This document shows, piece by piece, positions 34,530 through 43,702 of a DNA stretch of 64,000 bases. Below the pieces are notes generated by a model. That model was not told where the DNA came from. It worked only from the letters and a program-made list of their open reading frames with translations, and made no database searches. The DNA lies in NCBI RefSeq assembly GCF_003253565.1, contig NZ_QKUF01000011.1, positions 124,001 to 188,000 of the forward strand, written 5' to 3'. The DNA is from Thermosporothrix hazakensis. GTDB taxonomy: Bacteria; Chloroflexota; Ktedonobacteria; Ktedonobacterales; Ktedonobacteraceae. The translations under genes and the position numbers were made by a program. The first letter of the stretch is position 1; every line of letters starts with the position of its first letter.

Positions 34530-35489
34530 ATGCATACAAAAGGGTTCGCAATCCTGGCAAAGGGATTATACAAGCGGTATGGCAAGCAGCAAGCGCTTCA
34601 GGGGTTCAATCTTGCGGTGCCGGAAGGGACGGTGTGCGGTCTGCTCGGGCCGAACGGTGCGGGCAAAACAACCGCTGTCCGAATTCTGACTACTCTGTTA
34701 CATGCGGATGAGGGGACGGCTGAAGTTGCGGGGTTCGATGTCCGGCGGCAGGCCGAGCAGGTACGCTCCCGCATCGGCTTACTGGGCCAGTATGCGGCAT
34801 TGGATGAGATTTTGAGCGGGCGGCAAAATCTGCGCATGTTTGCTCGCCTGTATCATCTGGGAGCAGCAGAGGCCCGGCGCCGTACTGATGAGCTGCTGGA
34901 ACGGTTCGATCTGATTGGGGCGGCAGATAAGTCGGTCAGGCACTACTCGGGCGGCATGCGGCGCAGGCTCGATCTGGCGGCCAGCCTGATTATTGCCCCG
35001 CAGGTGCTGTTCCTCGATGAGCCGACGACGGGGCTTGATCCGCGTAGTCGTAACGAGGTCTGGACTGCTATCCGCTCGCTGGTGGCCGATGGAACCTCGG
35101 TTCTGCTGACGACACAGTATCTTGAGGAGGCCGATCAGCTCGCCGACTCCATTGCGGTCATCGAGGGTGGGCGCATTATCGCAGAAGGGACGCCCGATCA
35201 ATTGAAAGCGCGGCTTGGAGGAGATCGCATTCAGGTGGTACTGCATCGGGCCGAGGAACTGCCCGCTGCCGAGAGCATCATCAGGCGCGTAACCGCTGCG
35301 GAGGTGACGGTTGATGAGGATAGGCGGCAACTGAGCGCGCTGGTACAGCAGCGAGTCGTGGCGTTGACCGAAGTTGCGCGGGCGCTGGCTGATGCAGAGA
35401 TCGAGGCTGAAGATATCGCGCTTCGGCGCCCCACGCTCGATGAGGTCTTTTTGCATCTGACCGAGAAGCATGAGGAGGTGATGGCATGA
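34530..35489 (+). CDS. DrrA-type ABC transporter ATP-binding protein
   Basis: A 319-aa nucleotide-binding subunit. Walker A GPNGAGKTT, signature YSGGMRRRLDLA, Walker B VLFLDEPTTGLD and the DrrA-typical QYLEEADQLAD are all present, as is the DrrA C-terminal domain ending in PTLDEVFLHLTEK. It powers export of a drug-like compound with the permease encoded next, overlapping by ATGA. The start at 34530 has AAGGG upstream. The promoter operators place it under the divergent TetR. Confidence 0.93.
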   Translation: MHTKGFAILAKGLYKRYGKQQALQGFNLAVPEGTVCGLLGPNGAGKTTAVRILTTLLHADEGTAEVAGFDVRRQAEQVRSRIGLLGQYAALDEILSGRQNLRMFARLYHLGAAEARRRTDELLERFDLIGAADKSVRHYSGGMRRRLDLAASLIIAPQVLFLDEPTTGLDPRSRNEVWTAIRSLVADGTSVLLTTQYLEEADQLADSIAVIEGGRIIAEGTPDQLKARLGGDRIQVVLHRAEELPAAESIIRRVTAAEVTVDEDRRQLSALVQQRVVALTEVARALADAEIEAEDIALRRPTLDEVFLHLTEKHEEVMA

Positions 35490-36301
35490 GGACAGAGCGT
35501 ACAACGCTTTTCACGCGGTTCTATTGGGCGCTGGCTGATGCCTGGACGGTAACACAACGTGATCTACTTCATTGGATGCATCAGCCCTTTCAAGTCATTG
35601 TGAACCTGCTCTTTCCGGTTATGTTTGTGCTGCTCTTCGGATTCCTGTTCGGTGGTAGCATGACGGTGCCGGGCGGGGGAGACTATCGCGAATTTCTGCT
35701 ACCCGGCATGTTTGCCATGACGATGGTGTTCGGCTTTGAAGCAACCTTCCTTGCGATCACAACCGATATCAACCGGGGCGTGACCGACCGGTTTCGCTCG
35801 ATGCCGATGGCGGCTTCGGCGATCCTGCTTGGGCGCAGTATTGCTGATCTGCTGAACTCGGTGTTGAGTCTGATTGTACTGTGTGTGGTAGGGTTGCTTG
35901 TCGGCTGGCGCTGGCATGGCAGCTTCGGGGAGGCTCTCCTTGCCATGGGATTGTTGTTGCTGTTGCGCTTCTCCTTGCTCTGGGTCGGGATCTATCTTGG
36001 TCTGGTCATCAGGAATACCGAAGCGGTCTCACTGGTGCAAATACTGATCTGGCCTATTAGCTTTCTCTCGAACATTTTTGCCGCAGCGGAGACTATGCCC
36101 GGCTGGCTTGGGGCGCTGGTTGAGTGGAACCCGCTGTCATCGACGGTTACAGCGATTCGCGTCTTGTTCCACAATCCCGGCGCGGACGGTGCATCCTGGG
36201 TTGCGCATCACAGCCTGTGGATGGCGCTGCTCTGGCCGCTTCTTCTACTGGTGATCTTTTTCCCGCTCTCGGTGCGGCGCTACTGGCGACTGAGCCGATA
36301 G
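35486..36301 (+). CDS. DrrB-type ABC-2 transporter permease
   Basis: A 271-aa, six-span membrane protein of the ABC-2 family. It shows the DrrB-like order: N-terminal amphipathic part (RDLLHWMHQPFQVIVNLLFP), the GFEATFLAITTDINRGVTDR loop and the conserved WNPLSSTVTAIRVLF segment before the last span. The start codon overlaps the stop of the ATPase gene (ATGA), so the two are translationally coupled. A long inverted repeat follows. Confidence 0.92.
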   Translation: MRTERTTLFTRFYWALADAWTVTQRDLLHWMHQPFQVIVNLLFPVMFVLLFGFLFGGSMTVPGGGDYREFLLPGMFAMTMVFGFEATFLAITTDINRGVTDRFRSMPMAASAILLGRSIADLLNSVLSLIVLCVVGLLVGWRWHGSFGEALLAMGLLLLLRFSLLWVGIYLGLVIRNTEAVSLVQILIWPISFLSNIFAAAETMPGWLGALVEWNPLSSTVTAIRVLFHNPGADGASWVAHHSLWMALLWPLLLLVIFFPLSVRRYWRLSR

Positions 36302-36310
36302 ACGGTTTTT

Positions 36311-36353
36311 CAGCGGTTGTTCCCCTGCGCAAGTAGCGGGCCAGCAACCGCTG
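36311..36353 (+). terminator. Long inverted repeat after the exporter operon
   Basis: Perfect 9-bp arms CAGCGGTTG/CAACCGCTG with further GC pairing inside the loop. Confidence 0.55.
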
Positions 36354-36554
36354 TTGAAGGCGCAACCTGGTCGCTGCTTTTAGCGTTATTATGCTATTTT
36401 ACCGCTGGAAGCGTTTGAGCGGGAAGCACCGAAAGATCCCGTCTTTCTCGTGCCCGAGCTTGCATCTGTCAATGAAGCAACATGGGGCAGCGCCAGTCGA
36501 AGGCCCGGGGGCCATGCAGACCGGGGGAGCCTGCACGGCGGGATGAGAGATGAT

Positions 36555-37811
36555 CTACCAGGCAACGGGGAGATGGGCCGGACCGAAAGTCAGCCCTTCG
36601 TCTGCCCGCCAGGGGACTTCTGAAGGCGCGACCGCAAGGTGAACGTTGGGGAGCCGTTTGAGCAGGGTGTGCCAGAGCACCTGCAACTCCATCCGGGCGA
36701 TCTGCTGACCCAGGCAGGCATGAATGCCGCGTCCAAAGCTCATGATGGGCTTCAGCTCACGATCGAAGCGGATCTCGCGGGCCTCGGGGAAAACAGCCGG
36801 GTCGTAGTTGGCGGCGTGTGGTACGAGGAACACCACTTCTCCGGCGGGTAGGGTTGTTTCACCCAGTTGGACCGGCTCTCGGGTGATACGCGGTCGGCCC
36901 TGCCCGATGGGGGTGATGCGCAGGATCTCTTCAACCGCGTTGGCCCATTGCTCGGGCGAGTCGAGGCGGGCGCGAAGCTGCTCGATCAGGTCGGGGCGTT
37001 GTAGTAGAATGAACGCAGAGTTGGTGAAGGTCGTGCTGACCGTTTCAAAGCCCGCGCCGATGAGGGCCATCGCGAACCCATACATCTCGGACTCTTTCAT
37101 CACCTCGTCTCCCTGCTCATGCGCCCGGATAAGGAGACCAAGCACGTTATCACCCGGGTTCTGCCGCGCCTGCTGGATAATGGGCGTGAGATACTGGGCC
37201 AGCTTCATGCCCTGGGCCTGCTTTTCTTCGGTGCTGGCTGTTGTCGAGATCATGATTCGGGCCGATTCGCGGTACAGGTGTTCCTGGGCGCGCGGGACGC
37301 CGAGCATCTCACAGAGCACGGTCATCGGGACCTGAAGCGCGTAATCCTCGAACAGGTCAGCGGGAGGGCCGGAGCGCTCCATTGCATCGATCAGCTCATG
37401 TGTGACCTCGGTTGCGCGAGGCCGGAGCTTGTTGGCGGCTTGTACCGTGAACGCGGGTGCGACGACGCGGCGGAGCTTGTTGTGTCGTGCATCAGAGACA
37501 GAAAAGATCGCCCCTGCCTCTGAATCTTCCACACCGGTCACTTTGCCTGCTTCCAGACGGGGGACATCTCCGTCAGATGCCAGAATCGCGCCACATCTGG
37601 GGTTTGCGAAGGCTTGCCCGATCTCGTTATAACGGGTGGGGACAAACGCATCTCCACCATAGGGCATATGAACGCGAGCGACCGGGCTCCGTTCTCGCAG
37701 CCGGTCATACTCCTCGGGAAGCTCCAGGCTATGATCTGCGAAGGGAAATGGATATGATGGGAGCTCTACTTGATCGGTCTCATCGGGGCGTGCCAGTTGT
37801 TCTTGACTCAT
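36555..37811 (-). CDS. Bacterial class I cytochrome P450
   Basis: 418 aa. I-helix AGFETVST with the acid-alcohol pair (here Glu-Thr), the K-helix ExxR (EEILR), and the heme loop FGRGIHACLGQQIARMEL with the Cys ligand. It is of the actinobacterial CYP105/107-like type, needing a ferredoxin and reductase. It follows, on the same strand, a ferredoxin gene that looks broken. The start at 37811 (MSQEQLA) has GGAG 8 bases upstream; the longer frame to 37901 is unsupported. Substrate unknown, perhaps a secondary metabolite. Confidence 0.92.
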   Translation of the reverse strand: MSQEQLARPDETDQVELPSYPFPFADHSLELPEEYDRLRERSPVARVHMPYGGDAFVPTRYNEIGQAFANPRCGAILASDGDVPRLEAGKVTGVEDSEAGAIFSVSDARHNKLRRVVAPAFTVQAANKLRPRATEVTHELIDAMERSGPPADLFEDYALQVPMTVLCEMLGVPRAQEHLYRESARIMISTTASTEEKQAQGMKLAQYLTPIIQQARQNPGDNVLGLLIRAHEQGDEVMKESEMYGFAMALIGAGFETVSTTFTNSAFILLQRPDLIEQLRARLDSPEQWANAVEEILRITPIGQGRPRITREPVQLGETTLPAGEVVFLVPHAANYDPAVFPEAREIRFDRELKPIMSFGRGIHACLGQQIARMELQVLWHTLLKRLPNVHLAVAPSEVPWRADEGLTFGPAHLPVAW

Positions 37812-37913
37812 TGTGTACTCCAATCTATACGCGCTTCCAGCGCCTGGCTGAAAGAACTGCATGGGTGGATGTAGAATTCGTGTAGCATGCAGGATGGTCA
37901 TTTATGGGTAACG

Positions 37914-38149
37914 TTATAGGTCCTCATCATTGGTTTTAAGGATGAGTTGAGAGTGATCGTCTTCCTCTTCTACAACAAAAACCTGAGTGGGACAGGCGTC
38001 AACTGCCTGTTGTACCTGCTTCAGAAGTTCCAGGGGAAGGCGCTGCTGAAGCAGTTCCACGACACCATCACTGTCGCGCTGGCTGAAGACCTTGCTACAG
38101 GCCAGCACGCAAGACCCACTGGCCGACTGGTCAACGCGGTTACTTTCAC
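37914..38149 (-). pseudogene. 3Fe-4S-type ferredoxin gene with frameshift and lost Cys
   Basis: A GTG at 38149 with AGG upstream starts MKVT, then two surplus bases shift the frame; in the new frame VDQSASGSCVLACSKVFSQR continues through DGVVELL and QQAVDACPTQVFVVEEED to the stop at 37914. Deleting two bases restores the typical MKVTVDQS start of P450-partner ferredoxins. The first cluster Cys (normally in CxGSG) is also missing. It is the natural electron donor for the adjacent P450; as it stands it is probably dead, or this is a sequencing error. Confidence 0.75.
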
Positions 38150-38278
38150 GTTTTCCTGGCTTTCCTTTCTCATCTGTCTGGTCGCCTGAGGATTGGAAAG
38201 CCTGCCTGTGATGAAGCGTTCGCCTTTTTCACTCAGGGAAGACAACTCGCACAACAGGGAGTGATCGGGTATACTGTA

Positions 38279-38292
38279 TGACATCCATGTCA
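38279..38292. promoter_or_regulatory. Palindrome in the ferredoxin/TetR divergent region
   Basis: TGACATCCATGTCA: perfect 6-bp arms around CC, between the divergent genes, next to TATACT at about 38270. It is a likely operator for the TetR protein at 38346. Confidence 0.55.
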
Positions 38293-38345
38293 CTTGCTAT
38301 TGTACTGCCATCTGCTAACTTACGTCAATGGGAGCAAAAAGGAAA

Positions 38346-38972
38346 ATGAATGACATATTTTCTCCGGGATATGAGACGCCGGCGGCCATCAGCTTACGCG
38401 AACGCAAGAAACAACTGGTGCAGGCCACGATCGAGGAGACCGCCCTGCGGCTGTTTCAGCAAAAGGGATACGAGCAAACATCGATTCAAGATATCGCGAG
38501 TGCTGTGATGATGTCCACTCGAACCTTCTTTCGCTACTTTGCCTCAAAGGAAGAGGTGCTTCTAGGCTCGACGCATGCTGCTCTTCACGACGCGCTTCAG
38601 TATCTGCAACAGCTTGCGCCTCTGGAGACGCCGCAGGCCGCGCTACGAGCGACGTTTCTGCATCTGGCGCGCCGCTATCAGGATCAGCGGGCCAGCTTCT
38701 TGAGCCGCTATCTGGTGGCGAAGCAAACCCCGTCAATCGCTTCTATCTATCTGTACGCGCTTATGGAGCGGGAGCAGGCAATTGCTGAAGCTCTGCATTC
38801 CCGGTTGGAGCCGGCTACAGACCGCATCGAGATCCAATTGCTGGTTGGTATCTATATGACCGCGTTTCGGATCGCCGTTGAGCAATGGCTGAATCAGGGA
38901 GCAGAAGGTGAGCTTGCCTCATTGCTGTGTGTATATCTGGATCGCTCTGCGGCGCTGGCTTGCCAGATGTAG
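38346..38972 (+). CDS. TetR/AcrR-family transcriptional regulator
   Basis: About 208 aa with TetR helix-turn-helix (EETALRLFQQKGYEQTSI, then MMSTRTFFRYFASKEEVLL), where the Phe-Phe-Arg-Tyr form is the mycobacterial/actinobacterial subtype. The C-terminal half is helical. The start could be 38328 or 38346; I favour 38346, with GGGAG about 11 bases upstream. It is divergent from the ferredoxin-P450 pair and likely controls it. Confidence 0.88.
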   Translation: MNDIFSPGYETPAAISLRERKKQLVQATIEETALRLFQQKGYEQTSIQDIASAVMMSTRTFFRYFASKEEVLLGSTHAALHDALQYLQQLAPLETPQAALRATFLHLARRYQDQRASFLSRYLVAKQTPSIASIYLYALMEREQAIAEALHSRLEPATDRIEIQLLVGIYMTAFRIAVEQWLNQGAEGELASLLCVYLDRSAALACQM

Positions 38973-39103
38973 AGGCACCTGCTTTCTGCTCCTGTGACGA
39001 TACACATTCGGTAGGAAGACGCCAGCTCTGCGTGTGAGATGAAACGCGAGTGGACGAGCTACAGTGCTGCGGGGCTCCTCTTGCACCAGGGATCGTGGAA
39101 GAG

Positions 39104-39144
39104 CTGAAACCAGGCGTCATCATGCGGCCTCTGGCTGGTTTCAG
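39104..39144. terminator. Inverted repeat between convergent TetR and GTPase genes
   Basis: Perfect 10-bp arms CTGAAACCAG/CTGGTTTCAG. Confidence 0.5.
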
Positions 39145-39183
39145 GAAAGGATCATGTGACGCGATCCGTTGAACGCACAGGCA

Positions 39184-40338
39184 TTATTTTGTATCTTTCA
39201 GGATATGGAGCTGTGAGAGGAGCCAGAGCAATGGGTCTTCCACGTGCAAAGGGTTGGCGATGACGGGTTTGTAGGGATCCTCTACAGGCTTGCCCAGCGC
39301 AGACCCGCCAAAATAAGCGTAGGTGTGAAACTCGCTCCGCATGGTCTGGGTAAATTGCGGGCCGATCCATGAAGCAAGCAGGCTGCTTACTTCGGTGCTA
39401 ATCGATTGTAAGCGCTTCGCTATATCCCCTCCGCTATAGGTTACAGGCCGAAGTAGCGGGGACCCCGAGTAGAGATGAGGCCAGACAAGGTCCATTTTTG
39501 TCAGTGTCAGTGCAACAGGAATTTTCACCTTCTCGGAGGGCCGAAGAATGCGCTCGCTCACAAAAGTGTCTTTCAAGAGCAAAGGGTATTCTTCGAGTGC
39601 GGCCTGTGTCATTGTGGGGCTGCTCTGCTGTCCAAGCATGTCGCGTACGGTGGTAATAGAGCAAGGATCGATCAAAAAGAGAATACCGTGTACCTGATGC
39701 ATATATCTTTTGAGCACGGCGCTATCAGAGGTAAAGTCGGCGCCAGAGGTATCAAAAAAGCCCACATTGACCGTTTTTTTTGCGCCATTCCGCTGCTCAA
39801 GCGTAAAGCGGAAACTCAGCGGATACTGACCCAGGGGGTCTGTCTCAGCCGATTTTGTGGCGGCAAGTGCTTTTTGCTGCTCGAAAAGGGAGGCATAGGT
39901 CTTGTTCCAACGCAGCCTGGCAGGCTCTCCCAGGGGACGAACGGTCATTTTCATGCGAGGGCCAACCTCACGCTGAAGCTGCGTGATAAGGGACGCGAGA
40001 TAGTGTGTTTTGCCTGACCCCTTGCTTCCAAAGAGCAAAAAGAAATACTGGTCTACCTGCCCTATGTCCTGAGGAAGTTCACTGTGACATCGGGGACAGA
40101 TGCGTAGTGTTGCCAGTTGTTTGCAGCTATCACAGTACATCCCCGAGAGCATCCGCTTCTTTCCAGGGATCAGGACGCGTCCCATGCGCAGAACATCTTT
40201 GCTCCCGCTTACCCGGCTATAGGGGGTATCGGGAATGCGGCCTAAACACCCCGAAAAGGTACAGCGAAAGTATGCTTCGTGTGGGGCAAACGATTCACAG
40301 CAAAACGGGCAGAGCCACTTTTTGGCGAAAGGAAACAT
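39184..40338 (-). CDS. Zinc-ribbon TRAFAC-like GTPase (Double-GTPase type)
   Basis: A 384-aa protein. Two zinc-binding clusters come first (Cys10/13 with Cys26/31; Cys69/72/81/84), then a P-loop GSKGSGKTHY (104-111), a switch-II-like DTSG (196-199) and a base-recognition TKMD (280-283). This is a small-GTPase-like domain of the kind Pfam calls Double-GTPase, found with GAP1 proteins in bacterial conflict systems (from memory). It starts 3 bases after the stop of the 1006-aa gene, so the two are coupled. A second GTPase of the same kind lies divergently at 43703. Confidence 0.8.
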   Translation of the reverse strand: MFPFAKKWLCPFCCESFAPHEAYFRCTFSGCLGRIPDTPYSRVSGSKDVLRMGRVLIPGKKRMLSGMYCDSCKQLATLRICPRCHSELPQDIGQVDQYFFLLFGSKGSGKTHYLASLITQLQREVGPRMKMTVRPLGEPARLRWNKTYASLFEQQKALAATKSAETDPLGQYPLSFRFTLEQRNGAKKTVNVGFFDTSGADFTSDSAVLKRYMHQVHGILFLIDPCSITTVRDMLGQQSSPTMTQAALEEYPLLLKDTFVSERILRPSEKVKIPVALTLTKMDLVWPHLYSGSPLLRPVTYSGGDIAKRLQSISTEVSSLLASWIGPQFTQTMRSEFHTYAYFGGSALGKPVEDPYKPVIANPLHVEDPLLWLLSQLHILKDTK

Positions 40339-40341
40339 CTT

Positions 40342-43300
40342 CTAATTTATCCTCAGCTTATCTTCGTGTGGGTGACAGATATCAATCTCCTGATAGAGCG
40401 CGTCATCTTCCAGGAAGAGCTTACAATAGGTTCCCGGCGCCACTTCCTTTATCGGAAGCGGAAACGTGAGCCCTCTTCCATTGATAGATGTTGGCTCAAT
40501 GCGACAGATCATGGTCCCGTCGGTTTTATGGACCGGAAGCCTATCACGTGTCCCGATCAGGCGGAGCGTGGGCAGGGTCCCTGCTCGGTCCGCGGCGATA
40601 TGGAGGTGCGGAGTACGTCGCCAGAGGGTTGGCCGCTTGATCTCATAGGTCAGGGTCAGCAGGTCAGTCGGGTGCACATGAAGGCGGACGCCCTGCGCCG
40701 GGATCTCTTCCGTGCCCTGTGTCACAAGCGCGGTGATACGGAGGTAATAGTCTGTATCTTTGTCACAGCGCAACTCAAAGTAGCCCAGACGGTCGTACTC
40801 GGAACGGCTGACCTTCGTGTGGCTTGAGTACTCATCGTCCAACTCTGGCCAGCGCAACTGATGCGAAGAAACAATCACTTCCTGACAATTCGCGGGCCAT
40901 TTCCATTGCAAGCGGAGCGCTGTATTCATGTTCTGCCAGCGCACATTCTGGACATCGTCCACGGTGGCAAGGCGATGCTCGGTGCCGATATAGGCCATTT
41001 TGTGAAAGAGCACGACCGGCAAATAGTACGTGACTCCCGGGGCGACTTTTGGGTCTACAACGGAATCGGGCTGATCTTCAAGGAGCTGCCCGAGCGTGTA
41101 GAGTGTGCTTTCCGCGATAACTTTCTTCTCATAGTGCTGCAAGGTGTGCGTCGACTTCAGAATGATCGCCTTCCCTTTTGCGGGTGGTGTCCAGCGGAGT
41201 TCAACCTCGCGCTCCGCTGAGGTGGAGCCGGGGCGCATGTGCATCTCTAAGGAATGAATCGGTGCAGGTGGCGGTTCCGGTATCGCTTTGACGCGCACTC
41301 CCGGCGCGGTAGCCAGCCGCCCATGCTGATCTTTGAAACGTGCGTACAGGGCATAGTAGTACGTCTGGTTATTCTGGACATCGCGATCAATGAACGAGGT
41401 TTGCGCTGGCACGCATTCGCCGATAACCTCGCCGTCGCTGGCGCTGGTCGGCGGTACATTTTGCTTGCGTACAAGGAGCACGGAGGCCACGTTTTTTGGC
41501 GGAACCCAGGACAGTTTGACCTGCTGGTTGCCCACCTCCGCAAAAGCCTGCGTGACGTCTTGTAGCAAGAGTAACGGCTGCTCTAACAACGCACCATTCG
41601 CTGAGGGAACTCCCTCGCACTCGGCAAAGATGGCGTAGTAGAGCGGCACGCCTGTTTCGGGCCGACTGTCCTCATAATGAAGCCCCGGCACGGTGTCGAG
41701 CACGGTTCCGTCTCTAGATGAATGCGGCTGTGTCAGGCTTTTGCGCACGATTACATACATGACGCCCTCTGTTGAGGATGGTTGCCACGATAAGCTGACG
41801 ATCCCGCCGCGGGTCTTCGCCTGCAAGTTCGTCGGTGCCATTGGCGGGATGGTTCTGAGCAGGTCACGCGCCTCTTGATAGTCGGGACAAAGCGCGAGGG
41901 CCTGGCGACAGAGCGCGATCTTTTCATTGTTGGGGAGGGTAGCGACCGTCGCTCGTTGGAACAACGAACGAACCTTCGAGAGCTCGCCCTGAATCTCGTT
42001 GAGTTTCTGGGCGCGGTTTGGCAGGATGGCCGCCGCGGGCCCTTCGAGATATTGTTTCGCCGTAATATATTTTTTCTGATTCAGCAATTGCTGTACATGG
42101 GCCTCAACCTTGCGCAACTCAGCGTGCAGGCGCTGTAGCTCGCTTTGAAAGCGCTTGATCTCCTGTGAATAGCGGTCCGCTTTTTTGGGCTGCCAGAGCG
42201 TTTTCATTTCGTCCAGGAGTTGTTGCGCCTTCTGCGTATCGCGTTTCTTGAAGAGATCTTGCAGCTCTTGCAAGTGGATCTCGACTAAATAGCGGTTTCC
42301 CACAGGAAAGCCACAATGTCCGCATGCATTGGCTTCCGGGCGAATCGTTTCGTTACATTCGGGGCATTGGATAAAGAGCGGTTGGCGGCACTGTGTGCAA
42401 AACTTCTGATCTGCCTCATTTAAGGTGTGACAGCCTCCACAGCGTACTTTCTGTGACTTCTCTTCGGCTGGCCGGACATGCACCAGCCATTTATGCGCTT
42501 TCGCCTGCTCTTTCAACTGGAAGAGGGCTTCCTGCCGATCCCACCCGGCCTGTTGTGCCTCATTCAGAAAGAGCTCCGTTTGATTGTAGGTGATTTCCTT
42601 CTCGACTGACTGGTTGATTTGCTCCTCCAGGACCTTGAACAGGCTGGCGAATTTAAGTTGTCGCAAGCTCTCATCGTATTGCTTGCGCTTGTCCTCGGAA
42701 GAGAAGATGTCCTTTGCAGAGCCGGCCAGATCGCTTTTCAGCGTGACTTCCTGCGTCTTTGTGGCGATTTTGGAGACATCTCGATAGAGCTGTTCGGCTT
42801 TCTGTTGCAGGATCCTGGTGCTTGTCGTCTCGGGGCAGCCCAGAAGCTCATAGAGGGAAGACATATTGAGATCGTTGAGCTTTCCTGCGATGGCCTTTGC
42901 TCTGCTCGGCTCAAGCGCCTGGCGGGTGACCTGCTGCTCCGCGCGAATTGTGACTGTAATGCGATTCCTTATCTCTTGCTCTGGATAGAGATCCTGAAAC
43001 TCTTTAATGAATTTGTCAATTTCTGTCTGGCTGGCCGACTCTTTCGCGTTAAAAAATTCCAATCGCTTCTCGAACACTTCAACGCGAGCTGCCTGCTGAG
43101 AGGCCAGTTCTTTGAGCGCCTCATCCCTCTCCTGAGCCCTCAGCGTGTCGTCTTCCATGACTTTGCGTATCTGGGGAATGAGCTCAAGGTTTCGCTGTGC
43201 CTGAGAGGCCTTTTGACCGACTGATAGGCTCTTTTGTCGGCTCCATTCGACTTGCTTTGCTTTCAGGACCTTCACGAACTTGTCGGGATCCCATTCCTCA

Positions 43301-43362
43301 TTAGGGTTGATATCCAGCAACAGGAAGAAGTTTTGTCTTTGGGTCTTTTTTTCAGTGCTCAT
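40342..43362 (-). CDS. 1006-aa multidomain protein: J-like segment, double zinc ribbon, FN3-like repeats
   Basis: Residues 10-45 and 168-235 resemble DnaJ-like helices (SSLYELLGC through DIFSSEDKRKQYDESL), but the HPD tripeptide that stimulates Hsp70 is absent. A double zinc ribbon follows with Cys308/311/322/325 and Cys333/336/347/350, then a coiled coil (about 360-480) and several fibronectin-III-like beta repeats (about 505-880; patterns like VSLSWQPSS, VKLSWVPP, YYYALYA). It has no signal peptide. With the GTPase 3 bases downstream it forms an operon. I infer a scaffold that joins the GTPase to an Hsp70; Hsp70 genes lie 10 kb away. Confidence 0.75.
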   Translation of the reverse strand: MSTEKKTQRQNFFLLLDINPNEEWDPDKFVKVLKAKQVEWSRQKSLSVGQKASQAQRNLELIPQIRKVMEDDTLRAQERDEALKELASQQAARVEVFEKRLEFFNAKESASQTEIDKFIKEFQDLYPEQEIRNRITVTIRAEQQVTRQALEPSRAKAIAGKLNDLNMSSLYELLGCPETTSTRILQQKAEQLYRDVSKIATKTQEVTLKSDLAGSAKDIFSSEDKRKQYDESLRQLKFASLFKVLEEQINQSVEKEITYNQTELFLNEAQQAGWDRQEALFQLKEQAKAHKWLVHVRPAEEKSQKVRCGGCHTLNEADQKFCTQCRQPLFIQCPECNETIRPEANACGHCGFPVGNRYLVEIHLQELQDLFKKRDTQKAQQLLDEMKTLWQPKKADRYSQEIKRFQSELQRLHAELRKVEAHVQQLLNQKKYITAKQYLEGPAAAILPNRAQKLNEIQGELSKVRSLFQRATVATLPNNEKIALCRQALALCPDYQEARDLLRTIPPMAPTNLQAKTRGGIVSLSWQPSSTEGVMYVIVRKSLTQPHSSRDGTVLDTVPGLHYEDSRPETGVPLYYAIFAECEGVPSANGALLEQPLLLLQDVTQAFAEVGNQQVKLSWVPPKNVASVLLVRKQNVPPTSASDGEVIGECVPAQTSFIDRDVQNNQTYYYALYARFKDQHGRLATAPGVRVKAIPEPPPAPIHSLEMHMRPGSTSAEREVELRWTPPAKGKAIILKSTHTLQHYEKKVIAESTLYTLGQLLEDQPDSVVDPKVAPGVTYYLPVVLFHKMAYIGTEHRLATVDDVQNVRWQNMNTALRLQWKWPANCQEVIVSSHQLRWPELDDEYSSHTKVSRSEYDRLGYFELRCDKDTDYYLRITALVTQGTEEIPAQGVRLHVHPTDLLTLTYEIKRPTLWRRTPHLHIAADRAGTLPTLRLIGTRDRLPVHKTDGTMICRIEPTSINGRGLTFPLPIKEVAPGTYCKLFLEDDALYQEIDICHPHEDKLRIN

Positions 43363-43702
43363 ACTATTTTTTCTACCAAACTTGCAAAATAGAATTCATT
43401 GGGTTATTATTGGTACGAAGTTGATTGAATCGGCAGTTCGCTTAAACCTGCAAAGTAAGAAAAGGTTAATGAGTAATGGCTAATAAGATTGTATTTCAGT
43501 AAAGCAGTTCTGTCAACTCATATTTCTTGAAATATAGGATATTCTTGCTATTGAGAACTTTTTATGAACAACGAATCAGTATTTATACATTTGCAGGAAG
43601 CAGGTGGACACAGAAATAGTTGATAAATACAGCTCAGGGCGAACCTGCATTCTGAGCCCGGAAGAGAGAAGCTAGAATAGAGAGGCTAGGAAGTCAGATC
43701 GT
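43363..43702. other. Divergent promoter region of the two GTPase operons
   Basis: A 340-base, A/T-rich region with TAGAAT at 43673-43678 and a small CTCAG/CTGAG hairpin (43632-43655) on the plus side. Promoters for both directions must lie here but none is close to consensus. Confidence 0.4.
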
